From: Phycisphaeraceae bacterium
GTDB lineage: Bacteria; Planctomycetota; Phycisphaerae; Phycisphaerales; UBA1924
Length of the DNA stretch: 64,000 nt
NCBI GenBank assembly: GCA_019636675.1
Contig: JAHBXC010000001.1
Location: 310,001 to 374,000 of the forward strand
Direction: 5' to 3'
Shown here in pieces: positions 25,400 through 33,804 of this stretch (positions are counted from its first letter, which is position 1; each line of letters starts with the position of its first letter). The position numbers and the translations under genes were made by a program. A model generated the notes under the pieces. It was not told where the DNA came from and did not search any database. It saw only the letters and a program-made list of their open reading frames with translations.

Positions 25400-26740
25400 A
25401 TGCGGAGTCTTCTCGCGGCGGTTCTGCTGCTGGGTCTCTCGTTCCGCGCGACAGCGAACCCACCCTTCGAGCTTGTCATCATGGAGATGGTGGAGGCGAT
25501 CTACGAGCTCGAAGCCGGCGAGATCGCGGACTGGGACGCGTATCTGGCCGGCGTGGCCGCGATCCGCGTGAAAGCGATCGAGCAGATCGACATCGAGTCG
25601 CTGACACTCGAGCAGTTCGAGACGATGCTCCGTCGGCGGCTGGTGTATGTGAAGGAGCCGCCGCTCGACAACGTGGACCGGTTCGTCGCGGCTCTGACGC
25701 AACGCGCGGACGACCACAGCGAGGACGGCGCGTACGCGTTGCTGCTCATCGCGCGCGCCGAGGCGCTCAAAGGGGGACCGCGCGGCGCAGAGGCCTCGCT
25801 GCGAGCCATCGAACACCCCCAGGCCGCGGCGCTGCTGCGCAACCAGCGCGGTGGTCTCGTCTGGCTGCGCTGCCAGTGGGCGGTCGGCGCGCGGGACCGC
25901 GTACGGGCCCTCAACTCGATCGCGTCGCTGCTGGACCGGGTCCCAGACGACTTTGATCCGAGCAACCTCTCCGACATCGACGCCCTCTACGACACGCTCG
26001 CGCGGGACCAGGACCCGCGCGCCCGGGAGCTCGGCGAGACATTCCGCACCCGGATGCTCGAAGCGGGGCGCGCGCGAGTGGACGCCCTCGAACTCAACGA
26101 GAAGGACCGGTGGTGGCCCGAGCTGCGCCTCGCGTTCCTCGAACACGCCCCGGCGAGGATGAATCTCCTGGGATCTGATGCGCCGGACTTCGATTTCCTC
26201 TGGTGGTCCGACGATGACCGACCTGCGCAACGACTTTCCGACCTGCGAGGCGAGGTCGTCGTCCTCGAGTTCTGGTCGAGCGACTGCGGCTTCTGCTACG
26301 ACGCGTTCGACAAACTCGCGCCGATCGTCGAGCACTACAAGGGCCGCCCCGTTCGCTTCGTGAGTCTGTCCGAACGGAACGGGTACGTCGTGACCGACTA
26401 CGACGCTGAAGAGTACGAAGACACGCCGGATATCCGTGACGAAGCCGACGCGACCAGGCGACTGATCAATCGGCTGGGGCACTCATGGACTTTCGCGATC
26501 GCGAACGAGCTGGACTTCGCCCCACAGCTCGGAGTGCGCGGCGTGCCCGGCATGATGATCCTGGATCACCGCGGCGTGGTGCGCGGGCTCGGTCACGACC
26601 CTCGCCAGCCCAGGGAGAAAACCCTCGGCCTTCTCGACTCCCTCCTGGCGGAGCGAGAGGGCGACCGGGCGGTCGCGCCCCGCGCCGCCAGCCCGGGGGA
26701 CGACGGCTCCGGGGGGCCGGAAACCCGTCCAGAGGACTGA
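25400..26740 (+). CDS. Exported TlpA-like thioredoxin-fold protein (redox motif CGFC)
   Basis: A 446-residue predicted secreted protein with a signal peptide (MRSLLAAVLLLGLSFRATA). Residues about 20-260 are helical, of unknown role; the TlpA/ResA-like domain begins near 275 (GSDAPDFDFLWW) and has the redox pair in FWSSDCGFCYDAFDKL and the cis-proline loop in VRGVPGMMILD. The CGFC pair differs from WCGPC of the other two family members in the window, implying a different redox potential. AAGGG lies upstream of ATG 25400, which is preferred to the longer frame from 25349. A related gene follows 121 bases downstream, so the two may be a tandem pair. Confidence 0.84.
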   Translation: MRSLLAAVLLLGLSFRATANPPFELVIMEMVEAIYELEAGEIADWDAYLAGVAAIRVKAIEQIDIESLTLEQFETMLRRRLVYVKEPPLDNVDRFVAALTQRADDHSEDGAYALLLIARAEALKGGPRGAEASLRAIEHPQAAALLRNQRGGLVWLRCQWAVGARDRVRALNSIASLLDRVPDDFDPSNLSDIDALYDTLARDQDPRARELGETFRTRMLEAGRARVDALELNEKDRWWPELRLAFLEHAPARMNLLGSDAPDFDFLWWSDDDRPAQRLSDLRGEVVVLEFWSSDCGFCYDAFDKLAPIVEHYKGRPVRFVSLSERNGYVVTDYDAEEYEDTPDIRDEADATRRLINRLGHSWTFAIANELDFAPQLGVRGVPGMMILDHRGVVRGLGHDPRQPREKTLGLLDSLLAEREGDRAVAPRAASPGDDGSGGPETRPED

Positions 26741-26827
26741 CCCGCGAGATTCGGCTTGAAATCGGAACGGTTTTTCCGGAAGATGGGGAGACTGTTCCGG
26801 CGCGACGGCGCGTCTCAAGGTGAAACA

Positions 26828-26846
26828 GCGGGCGCGGTGCGCCCGC
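26828..26846 (+). other. GC-rich hairpin just upstream of a ribosome site
   Basis: A perfect 8-pair stem with a 3-base loop (GCGGGCGC, GGT, GCGCCCGC) ends two bases before the GGAG that precedes the 26862 start. It has no T-tract, so it could modulate translation rather than terminate transcription. Confidence 0.35.
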
Positions 26847-26861
26847 GTGGAGTGATTGCAC

Positions 26862-28193
26862 ATGGGTCGATACACGAACGTCCTTCTCCGGTCCGCAGCG
26901 CTGGCGATCATCCTCGCGGCCGGCGGCGCGCATGCCGCCCCGATGCCCCAGGCCGACTTTGACGCCGCCGTCAAGGAATACGACGATCGGTTCGCAGAGG
27001 CGCGCAAGGGCGGGCTGAAGCTCGACGACGCGATCGCGATCCAGCTCGAATTCACGAACCGATTCCCGATCGCGGACCTGACGGTGGCGCAGCTCGCGAC
27101 GCTCCAGCAGCGCGGGTTGATCACGGGCTATCGCCCCGACCCGGGCCTGAACCGTTCCGAGGAGGCGATGCGTGCGCTCGACGCGCATATGAAGAGCGCC
27201 GGACCGGACGCGGTGAAGGCGCACATGCTCGCCGCCGACATCCTGTCGCGCGCCGGCGAGGAACAGAAACCCAAGGTGCGCGACCACGTGGTCGCGATCC
27301 TCAAGCACCCGTCGCTCGCCGAAGCGGCGCGCGGTGAAGGGTTCAGCACGCTGTGGTACCTCATCGCGTACGAGCTGAGCGCCGCTGACCGGGTCGCGCT
27401 GGTCCCCGATCTGCAGGACGCGGCCCAGCGCTTCCCGACCGACGCGGCAGCGACCTCGCTTTCCGGCCTGACCGTGCTGTACGAGGCGGCGGCGTCTTCG
27501 GACAACCCCGCGTTCAAGGACGCCGCCGAGACCCTGCGCGTCAAGGCCGTCGACCGGCTGACGGCGATCCTCGCCGACGCGTCGCCCGACACCGACACCC
27601 GCATGGCGAAGCGCGAGCTCGACAACCTCGTCGCCGCTCCCAAGATCGCGTCGCTGGTCGGTTCGACAGCCCCCGAGCTCGATTTTGTCTGGACCACGCG
27701 AGGCGAGTCCCTCTCCTCGCTCGCCGACCTGCGCGGCAAGGTCGTCGTCCTCGACTTCTGGGCCACCTGGTGCGGGCCCTGCGTCGCGACCTTCCCCCAG
27801 GTCCGCGACCTCGTCGCCCACTACAAGGGTTACCCCGTCGAGGTCGTCGGCGTCACCAGCGTGCAGGGCGCCACGCACTTCAAGGCCGGCGCGGAGAACG
27901 CAGAGAACCCCGAGCAGGAGTACGAGCAGATGACGCGCTACATCGACGAGCGCGACATCACCTGGACCGTCGGGTTCACCACGCAGAACGTGTTCAACCC
28001 CGACTACGGCGTGCGCGGCATCCCGCACGTGGTGATCCTCGACCCGGCTGGCAAGATCCGCCACCGCGCACTGCACCCGGCCTCTCCGCTCTCGAAGAAG
28101 GCCGCCCTCATCGACCCGATCCTCGAGGAGTTCGGCATGAGCGCCCCGGCCGCTCCCGTCGAGCCCGAGGCCGAGCCCAAGGGCGGCAACTGA
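26862..28193 (+). CDS. Exported TlpA-like thioredoxin-fold protein (redox motif CGPC)
   Basis: A 443-residue secreted protein. Signal peptide MGRYTNVLLRSAALAIILAA with cleavage near AHAAP; helical N-terminal region to about 260; TlpA-like domain from about 265 (GSTAPELDFVW) with LDFWATWCGPCVATFPQ and VRGIPHVVILDPAG. It ends in a short Pro/Glu-rich tail. It is of the same design as the preceding protein (start, length and domain boundary match), although sequence outside the redox domain is largely diverged. ATG 26862 is preceded by GGAG; a TTG six bases upstream is a less likely start. Substrate unknown; probably reduces or isomerises periplasmic disulfides. Confidence 0.86.
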   Translation: MGRYTNVLLRSAALAIILAAGGAHAAPMPQADFDAAVKEYDDRFAEARKGGLKLDDAIAIQLEFTNRFPIADLTVAQLATLQQRGLITGYRPDPGLNRSEEAMRALDAHMKSAGPDAVKAHMLAADILSRAGEEQKPKVRDHVVAILKHPSLAEAARGEGFSTLWYLIAYELSAADRVALVPDLQDAAQRFPTDAAATSLSGLTVLYEAAASSDNPAFKDAAETLRVKAVDRLTAILADASPDTDTRMAKRELDNLVAAPKIASLVGSTAPELDFVWTTRGESLSSLADLRGKVVVLDFWATWCGPCVATFPQVRDLVAHYKGYPVEVVGVTSVQGATHFKAGAENAENPEQEYEQMTRYIDERDITWTVGFTTQNVFNPDYGVRGIPHVVILDPAGKIRHRALHPASPLSKKAALIDPILEEFGMSAPAAPVEPEAEPKGGN

Positions 28194-28237
28194 TCCGAGC
28201 CGACCACCCCTGACTGTTCCCTCGCGCACGCGGCGGT

Positions 28238-29602
28238 ATGCTCCGCCGCGTGCTTTCGCGCCTGAACCCATTCCGTGGCCTGCCCAACCCGCGCGAGGTG
28301 TGGGGCTGGGGCATGTTCGACCTCGCGAACCAGTCGTTCGCGATCCTCATCAACACCCTCTTCTTCCCGATCTACTTTCAACTCGTCATCGTCGGGGATG
28401 AGGGAAAGGGGCGCCTGCTGTGGGGAGCGGCGGCGGCGGGCGCGAACCTGCTCGTGGTCCTGCTCGGCCCGATCCTCGGCGCCGTCGCCGATTACACGCG
28501 CGGGAAGAAGCGCGTGCTGATGTTCACCTGGCTCGGCTGCGTCCTGGCGCTCCTGCTGCTTTCACGCGCAGGGGAAGGCATGGTGGTCTACGCGATCGCG
28601 TGCTTCGCGTTCGCGACGGTCTGCTACGCCGCGGGCGAGAACCTGGTCGCCTCGCTGCTCCCCGACATCGCCGACGCGCGCCGCATGGCGCGGGTCAGCT
28701 CGCTGGGGTGGACGATGGGCTACGTCGGCGCGCTGCTCGTGCTGCCGCTGGCGATCCTCGTCGCCGGTCCGGGGGACCCGTCTCCGAGCGAGTACCGCTC
28801 GATCGTCGTGCTGGCGGCGCTGTGGTTCTTCGTCGGCGCGCTGCCGACGTTCCTGTTCGTGCGTGAGCGCGCGAACGGCGCCCCGGCGACGCCCTCGGGC
28901 GCCAACCTCGTCGCGACCGGCTTCACACGGTTCTTCGAGACCGTCGGCGACGCCGCCCGTTTCCGGAACGTGTTCCGCTTCCTGGCGGCGTTCCTCGTGT
29001 ACGCGTGCGGCGTGCAGGTGATCATCTATTTCGCCGGGATCATCGCGAAGAACGACTTCGGCTTCGAGGGGTTCAAGCTCGCGCTGTTCTTCCTCCAGAT
29101 CACCGTGACCGCCGGCATCGGCGCGTTCGGCGTCGGGTGGATGCAGGACCGCGTCGGGCGCAAGCGCGCGCTGCTGATCACGCTCGGGGTGTGGATCGTC
29201 GCGGCGCTGGGGGCGCTGGCGATGCCTCGCACGCCGGCCTTCGAGTGGGCGTTCTGGACGATCGGCAACCTGATCGGGCTCGGGCTCGGCGCGATCGGCG
29301 CCGGAAGCCGCTCGTTCTTCGCGCTGCTGACGCCCCTGCACAAGAGCGCCGAGTTCTTCGGGCTCTGGGGCTCGGCGTACAAGTCCGCCGCCGTCGTCGG
29401 CCCGCTGCTCTACGGCGTGATCGCCGGGACGGTGGGCCCGCGTGTCGCGCTAGGCGCTGTGCTCGTCTTCTTCGTGGCCGGGTTCGTGCTGCTGCTGCGC
29501 GTCGACGAGCGCAGCGGCCGGCGCGACGCGATCCGCGCCCAGCGCAGGGACGGGTGGAAATCCGTCGAGCCAGCGGACCTGGCGGCGTCAGCCCGCGCGT
29601 GA
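28238..29602 (+). CDS. MFS permease, UMF1/Atg22-like
   Basis: A 454-residue integral membrane protein with about twelve hydrophobic helices. The opening WGWGMFDLANQSFAILINT matches the N-terminal signature of the UMF1 (Atg22-like) branch, and TRGKKRVLM and DRVGRKRALL are MFS loop motifs at the ends of helices 2 and 8. Fungal Atg22 exports vacuolar amino acids; bacterial substrates are not known. ATG 28238 places the signature close to the N-terminus. The stop overlaps the 3' end of the convergent TPR gene by 15 bases. Confidence 0.87.
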   Translation: MLRRVLSRLNPFRGLPNPREVWGWGMFDLANQSFAILINTLFFPIYFQLVIVGDEGKGRLLWGAAAAGANLLVVLLGPILGAVADYTRGKKRVLMFTWLGCVLALLLLSRAGEGMVVYAIACFAFATVCYAAGENLVASLLPDIADARRMARVSSLGWTMGYVGALLVLPLAILVAGPGDPSPSEYRSIVVLAALWFFVGALPTFLFVRERANGAPATPSGANLVATGFTRFFETVGDAARFRNVFRFLAAFLVYACGVQVIIYFAGIIAKNDFGFEGFKLALFFLQITVTAGIGAFGVGWMQDRVGRKRALLITLGVWIVAALGALAMPRTPAFEWAFWTIGNLIGLGLGAIGAGSRSFFALLTPLHKSAEFFGLWGSAYKSAAVVGPLLYGVIAGTVGPRVALGAVLVFFVAGFVLLLRVDERSGRRDAIRAQRRDGWKSVEPADLAASARA

Positions 29603-31072
29603 GCGCCCGACAAGCCGCACGAGTCGCATGGCGCCGCGGAGCCCGAGCGTCGCGGCCCACGCGAGCGAGTGCAGGCGCAGGCGCGCGCGGAGGCGGCGCG
29701 AGCCGGCGTCCTCGTGGTCGAGCTCGCTGGCGGCCTGGGTCAGGATCCGGGCGCGACCCCAGCGTCCCTCGTCGATCGCCGCGATAGCGAGGTTCTGGAT
29801 CGCCCGGAGGTGCGCGCCGCCCGAGAGAAGCACGGCGCGCCGCTCGGCGCGCGAGCCCTCGATGCGGTTGCCGGCCAGCAGCAGCGACGCGCCGAAGCGG
29901 TGCAGCGCGTCGGGGTCCTGCGGGTGGCGCAGCGACAGCCAGCGGAACGCGATCGACGCCTCCTCGGGGCGGTCCACGCTCGCGAGCAGCTCGCCCAGCT
30001 CGTCCAGCTCGTCGTCTCCGAAGGAGTCAATGTCGCGCTGCGCGTCGCGAAGATCGCGCAGGAGGAGGGCGGCGGCGGCGTCGCGCTCGCCCGATTTGAT
30101 CAGCAGCCCGGCCAGCCTTCGGCGCACCCCGGGGTAATCAGTGTCGAGGCGCAGCACGAGCCGGAACCCGGCGATGGCTTCCTTCACTCGCCCCTCGCGC
30201 TCCGCCAGCCCCGCGAGCTCGAAGTGCGCGTCCGGGTGGTCGGACTCGATCTCCAGGATGCGCCGGAACTTCTCCGACGCCTCGCCCAGCCGGTTCATGC
30301 GAACAAGCAGGCGACCGAGCCCCAGCAGCGTGTCGAGATCGCCCGGCGAGGCGCGGAGCTCACGCAGATAGAGCTGGCGCGCCCGCTCCAGTTTGCCGGT
30401 CTCGGCGTACAGGTCGGCGAGGCGCGAGTGCGAGCGCGGGAGGTCGGGCGAGAGGCGAAGGGCCTCGCGCAGGCACCAGATCGCGCGGTCGAGCTGGCCG
30501 CGCTCCGAGAGCGACTCCGCGATGTGCGCGTAGGCCAGCGCTTCGTGCTCGACGCTCGCGTCGGCGCTGCGCCGGGGGGGGAGATCGTGGGGGTGAACGC
30601 CGTCGGAAGGAAGCGAGTCCTCGGTGTTCTCCGGGCGCTGGTCCGCCTGGTCGACGCGGCAGTGGAGCGCCTGATAGAACGCGGTCTCGGCGTCGTCGTG
30701 ACGCTCGAGACGCGTGTACGCATCGATCAGATGGACATACGCCTCCTGCCGGTCGGGCTTGGCGCGGGCGGCCTGCTCGAACCACCGGATCGCGTCGTGG
30801 ACCTTGTCCATGCGCAGGTAGACCGCTCCGATCGCGAGCATGGGCGAGGACTCGGCCGGGTCCAGGTCGTGCGCGTCGCGGAACGCCTGCAGGGCGTCCT
30901 CGTGCTTGCCCGCCGCGTCCAGAGTCAGCCCCAGGTTGAAATGCCAGTCCGCCCGGTCGGGGTGCAACGACAGCGCGTACCTGAGCTCCGACTCGGCCTC
31001 GGCCCAGCGGCCGGCCTCGTAGTGCTCGTGGGCACGTTCGACATGCTCCTCTGCGTCGAACCAGTCGCTCAT
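29588..31072 (-). CDS. Tetratricopeptide-repeat protein
   Basis: A 494-residue protein made almost wholly of TPR helices. Repeats are visible from the start (HYEAGRWAEAESELRYALSLHPD; ADWHFNLGLTLDAAGKHEDALQAFRDAHDLDP; MLAIGAVYLRMDKVHDAIRWFEQAARAKP) and resume after an acidic insert at about 140-175. No signal peptide or membrane helix is clear in the chosen form, so it is probably a cytoplasmic scaffold; partners are unknown. ATG 31072 (MSDWFDAEEH) is chosen because upstream residues are unlike the repeats, but no Shine-Dalgarno is visible. Divergent from the HEAT-like gene across 229 bases; its 3' end overlaps the MFS gene by 15 bases. Confidence 0.85.
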   Translation of the reverse strand: MSDWFDAEEHVERAHEHYEAGRWAEAESELRYALSLHPDRADWHFNLGLTLDAAGKHEDALQAFRDAHDLDPAESSPMLAIGAVYLRMDKVHDAIRWFEQAARAKPDRQEAYVHLIDAYTRLERHDDAETAFYQALHCRVDQADQRPENTEDSLPSDGVHPHDLPPRRSADASVEHEALAYAHIAESLSERGQLDRAIWCLREALRLSPDLPRSHSRLADLYAETGKLERARQLYLRELRASPGDLDTLLGLGRLLVRMNRLGEASEKFRRILEIESDHPDAHFELAGLAEREGRVKEAIAGFRLVLRLDTDYPGVRRRLAGLLIKSGERDAAAALLLRDLRDAQRDIDSFGDDELDELGELLASVDRPEEASIAFRWLSLRHPQDPDALHRFGASLLLAGNRIEGSRAERRAVLLSGGAHLRAIQNLAIAAIDEGRWGRARILTQAASELDHEDAGSRRLRARLRLHSLAWAATLGLRGAMRLVRLVGRSRAG

Positions 31073-31301
31073 CTCGGGCAAGGTCCACGCTGGGGTGAGG
31101 AAACTGCGGCTGACGAACGCCAACAACCGTCTTTACTATATCGACGATGAACGCTCCGATGGTTTGAAGCGTCTGAGATTCCGTTCCCGCCTCTTCCGAT
31201 TTCGCCCGCCGCCGGGGATGCCCCCTCCCCCAGGCACCCTCGACACCCCGGGTCCCCCGGGCCCCAGCCGCCCGCCCACCGCAAGCCGTACACGCCCGAC
31301 G

Positions 31302-33302
31302 ATGCGATCCGAACACCCCCTCCTGCCGATGCGGCTTCTTCTGGCGAGTCTCGCCGGATCGTTGCTGTCGATGAGTTGGGCTGGCGCCGGCGTGTTGCTG
31401 GACCAGCGCGAGGCAGCGCCGGCAGCCCCGATCGGAGCCGCCTCCACGACCATCCAGAGCAAGCCCGACGACCTCTCGATCCTGCTTGCGCCCGGCACGA
31501 GCGACCCTGAGCGCCTGGACGCCGCCCGTCGTCTGGTGCTCCGAAACGACGCCCCGACGGTGAACGCCCTGAGAGACTCGCTCCGCGACGCCGGGGCCTC
31601 CACCCAGCGCCGGGCGGTCGCGACGGCGATCGGCGCGGTCGACCCCGGCTCGCCCCGGTTCGCCGGCGCGCTGCGAGAGGGGCTGCTGGCCTCGACCACG
31701 CGCGAGTGCGCGCAGGCCGTGCTCGCCGCCCTCGGGACCTACCCGGCGAGGATCGCGTGCGAAGCGGCGATGGGCCGTCTGCTCGCCGGCGACACGCCAG
31801 AGCCCATCGCGCGGGAGATCTCGTCGTCGCTTCGGGCGTGGACGGGCTGCGACGCCTGCGCACGCGCCGGGACCGAGGGCTGGCTCGAATGGTGGGCGCG
31901 CGCCAAGGACCTCGACAACGGCGCGTGGCACGCCGAACTCGCGACCAACTTCCGCGCCAGGGCCGAGCGCTTCGAGCGCCAGCGCGAGGACATCGTCGTC
32001 CGGCACCTCGACCTGCTGAACCGGCACTTTTCGCTCACCCCTGCCGAGCGGCGCGGCGAGCTGATCGCGGCGATGCTGCGAGACGATCTCACGCGAGTGA
32101 AGCGGCTCGGGCTCGACCTGGCGTCGCGCACGCTGCTGAACGCTCAGCCCCTCGGCTCGGAAGTCGCTCCCGCCGCCGCGGCGCTGCTCTCGAGCGAGGA
32201 CGAGGATGTCCGCGCCGGCGCGGCGCGTCTGCTCGAGAACCTTGGGGGCGTCGAGCACGCGGACGCCGTCGCGCGCGCGCTGGACCTGGAGCGTTCGACG
32301 CGCATCGCCGCCCCGCTCCTGCGCCTCGCGTCGAGACTCGATCTTGAATCGCTGCCCGACGCCGTCATGCTGCGCTGGCTCGCGTCGCCTGACCCGGCGA
32401 GCAGCGCCGCGGCCGACGCGCTGCTCGCGTGCGAAGGGGGGCGCGGTCTTGCGCCGGAGAGTCGGCGCCAGGCGATCGAGATCCTCCGCGCCATGAGCGA
32501 TGATGCGATGACTGTTTCGCACGCGAGACTGCTCGCGGCGCTCTCTCGCGGAGGGGACGACGCTCGGCTCGACCGGCTGATGCACGGCCACGAGAACGCG
32601 CAGGTGAGAGCCGCCGCGGCGGGCGCGCTGGCCGCGTCGGCGTCGCGCGTCGAGAGCGTGCTGTCCGCCGCGTTCGCGCACGCCGAGCTGTTCCCCGCCG
32701 CGTGCGACGCGGTGCTTGCGCATCGCGCGACTCCCTCGGGCTTTCTTCGGCTGATCGCGCTGTCGCCGCGCGAAGATTCGTCGATCCCGCAACTCGCCAG
32801 GGTGCTCGAGGGATTCGATCCCGCGCGCCGCCCGGTCGCGCTCCGCGCCGTGTCCGACGCGTCGCTGCGTGAGTCGCTGCTTGTCGCGCTGCTTGCGCGA
32901 CTCGAGAACGACGACCGCGCGGACGACCGCGAGCTCCACGAACTTCTCGCGAAGACACGCCTCTCGCTCGGCGACGCGCAGGGGGCGCTCGCGTCCGCGA
33001 TCCGAGCGATCAACGACGACGACGGCTCTTTCCCGGCAGCGATGTCGATCCGCTTCCACGCGCTGGTGATGCTCAACCGGCTCGACGAAGCGATGGAGGC
33101 CGGCAAGCCGGCGTCGGCGTGGCTCGACGCGCTGGAGCGATGCGCCGCGATGCCCCACGCCCCCGAGGTCGCGGCGTTCATCGCGTCGAACTTCGGCTCG
33201 ACCATGACCGACGACGAGCACGCCCGCCTCGAGCGCCTTTCGGAAGGGCTCGACGCTCGCGAGAGCCCGCCGGGGCTCCCGGATCCCGCCAAACCCGGAT
33301 AA
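31302..33302 (+). CDS. Exported HEAT-repeat-like helical protein of unknown function
   Basis: A 666-residue protein I cannot assign to a named family. It begins with a probable signal peptide (MRLLLASLAGSLLSMSWAGA; if translation starts at the second Met, 31329, this is the extreme N-terminus). The body is Ala/Leu/Arg-rich helical sequence with HEAT-like motifs such as DVRAGAARLLENLGG, ASSAAADALLACE and NAQVRAAAAGALAASASR. Around 530-600 it turns TPR-like (SLGDAQGALASAIRAIN). Such solenoids act as scaffolds. Two cysteines in TGCDACARAG may pair. The long open frame upstream to 31095 is proline/arginine-rich and probably not coding. Confidence 0.68.
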   Translation: MRSEHPLLPMRLLLASLAGSLLSMSWAGAGVLLDQREAAPAAPIGAASTTIQSKPDDLSILLAPGTSDPERLDAARRLVLRNDAPTVNALRDSLRDAGASTQRRAVATAIGAVDPGSPRFAGALREGLLASTTRECAQAVLAALGTYPARIACEAAMGRLLAGDTPEPIAREISSSLRAWTGCDACARAGTEGWLEWWARAKDLDNGAWHAELATNFRARAERFERQREDIVVRHLDLLNRHFSLTPAERRGELIAAMLRDDLTRVKRLGLDLASRTLLNAQPLGSEVAPAAAALLSSEDEDVRAGAARLLENLGGVEHADAVARALDLERSTRIAAPLLRLASRLDLESLPDAVMLRWLASPDPASSAAADALLACEGGRGLAPESRRQAIEILRAMSDDAMTVSHARLLAALSRGGDDARLDRLMHGHENAQVRAAAAGALAASASRVESVLSAAFAHAELFPAACDAVLAHRATPSGFLRLIALSPREDSSIPQLARVLEGFDPARRPVALRAVSDASLRESLLVALLARLENDDRADDRELHELLAKTRLSLGDAQGALASAIRAINDDDGSFPAAMSIRFHALVMLNRLDEAMEAGKPASAWLDALERCAAMPHAPEVAAFIASNFGSTMTDDEHARLERLSEGLDARESPPGLPDPAKPG

Positions 33303-33804
33303 CTTGCTCCGTTTCGGAGGTCGCGCGGCAAGTCCACGTTCGGTCGCTCGCAGGCCCGCCGGGGCCCTGGGGTTACCTATGTTCACGTTTGGGGCGTATC
33401 CGGACCACTCCCGAACAGGGGCCGAGAAGGTTTCCTTCCACTCCTTAGGGAATTCTCTTGCAAAAAGTCTGAGCTTGTGTCATTGTGAAGGGCTGGCGAA
33501 TGTTCCCGCGCAGGTTCTGCGGGAACTCGGCCCACCGGTTCGACGGGTGGGCGTGCCAGCGGCGAGCGTCGCCACCCAGGGCGCCGACTCGAGTTCGGAG
33601 AAGAGCGATTGATCCCGGCGCGGTTTGCCGGTAGGTTGGGAACAGATTCCCTTTGCAGACTCATCGGTTCGTGAGATTGAAAGTCCTTCCGATCGAAGCG
33701 CGGGTCCGTTCGGCCCCGACCTTCGCCGGAGAGCATACGTTTTGGTGATTTTTCAGGCGTTTCTCGTGCGTTTCGTTTGATGCACGACAAGAGGAGATTC
33801 GGTC
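33303..33804 (+). other. Gene-free leader region before the dockerin protein
   Basis: This 502-base gap has no credible protein gene (a 102-codon open frame at 33304-33612 lacks a ribosome site and has shadow-like composition). It is locally AT-richer at 33430-33500, then contains the three-way-junction RNA candidate at 33491-33573, further hairpins at 33615-33631 (CCGGC/GCCGG) and 33638-33651 (GGGAA/TTCCC with a CAGA loop), and finally a GAGGAG-type ribosome site just before ATG 33805. Confidence 0.6.
33491..33573 (+). ncRNA. Candidate structured RNA: three-way junction plus hairpin
   Basis: Four stems fit together without conflict. P1 is GCTGGC (33492-33497) with GCCAGC (33555-33560). Inside it, P2 is GTTCCCGC (33502-33509) with GCGGGAAC (33519-33526), and P3 is GCCCACC (33530-33536) with GGTGGGC (33546-33552), leaving junction strands of 4, 3 and 2 bases. 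GGCGA/TCGCC (33561-33573) stacks directly after P1. Both P2 and P3 loops contain GGTTC. A weak promoter (TTGCAA, 17 bases, CATTGT at 33481-33486) would start transcription right at P1. I do not recognise a known riboswitch or ribozyme core. High GC raises the chance of fortuitous stems. Confidence 0.42.

Noticed and set aside
33304..33612. A 102-codon plus-strand open frame in the dockerin leader
   Set aside because: No ribosome site, mixed shadow-like composition, and it covers the stems of the candidate RNA.
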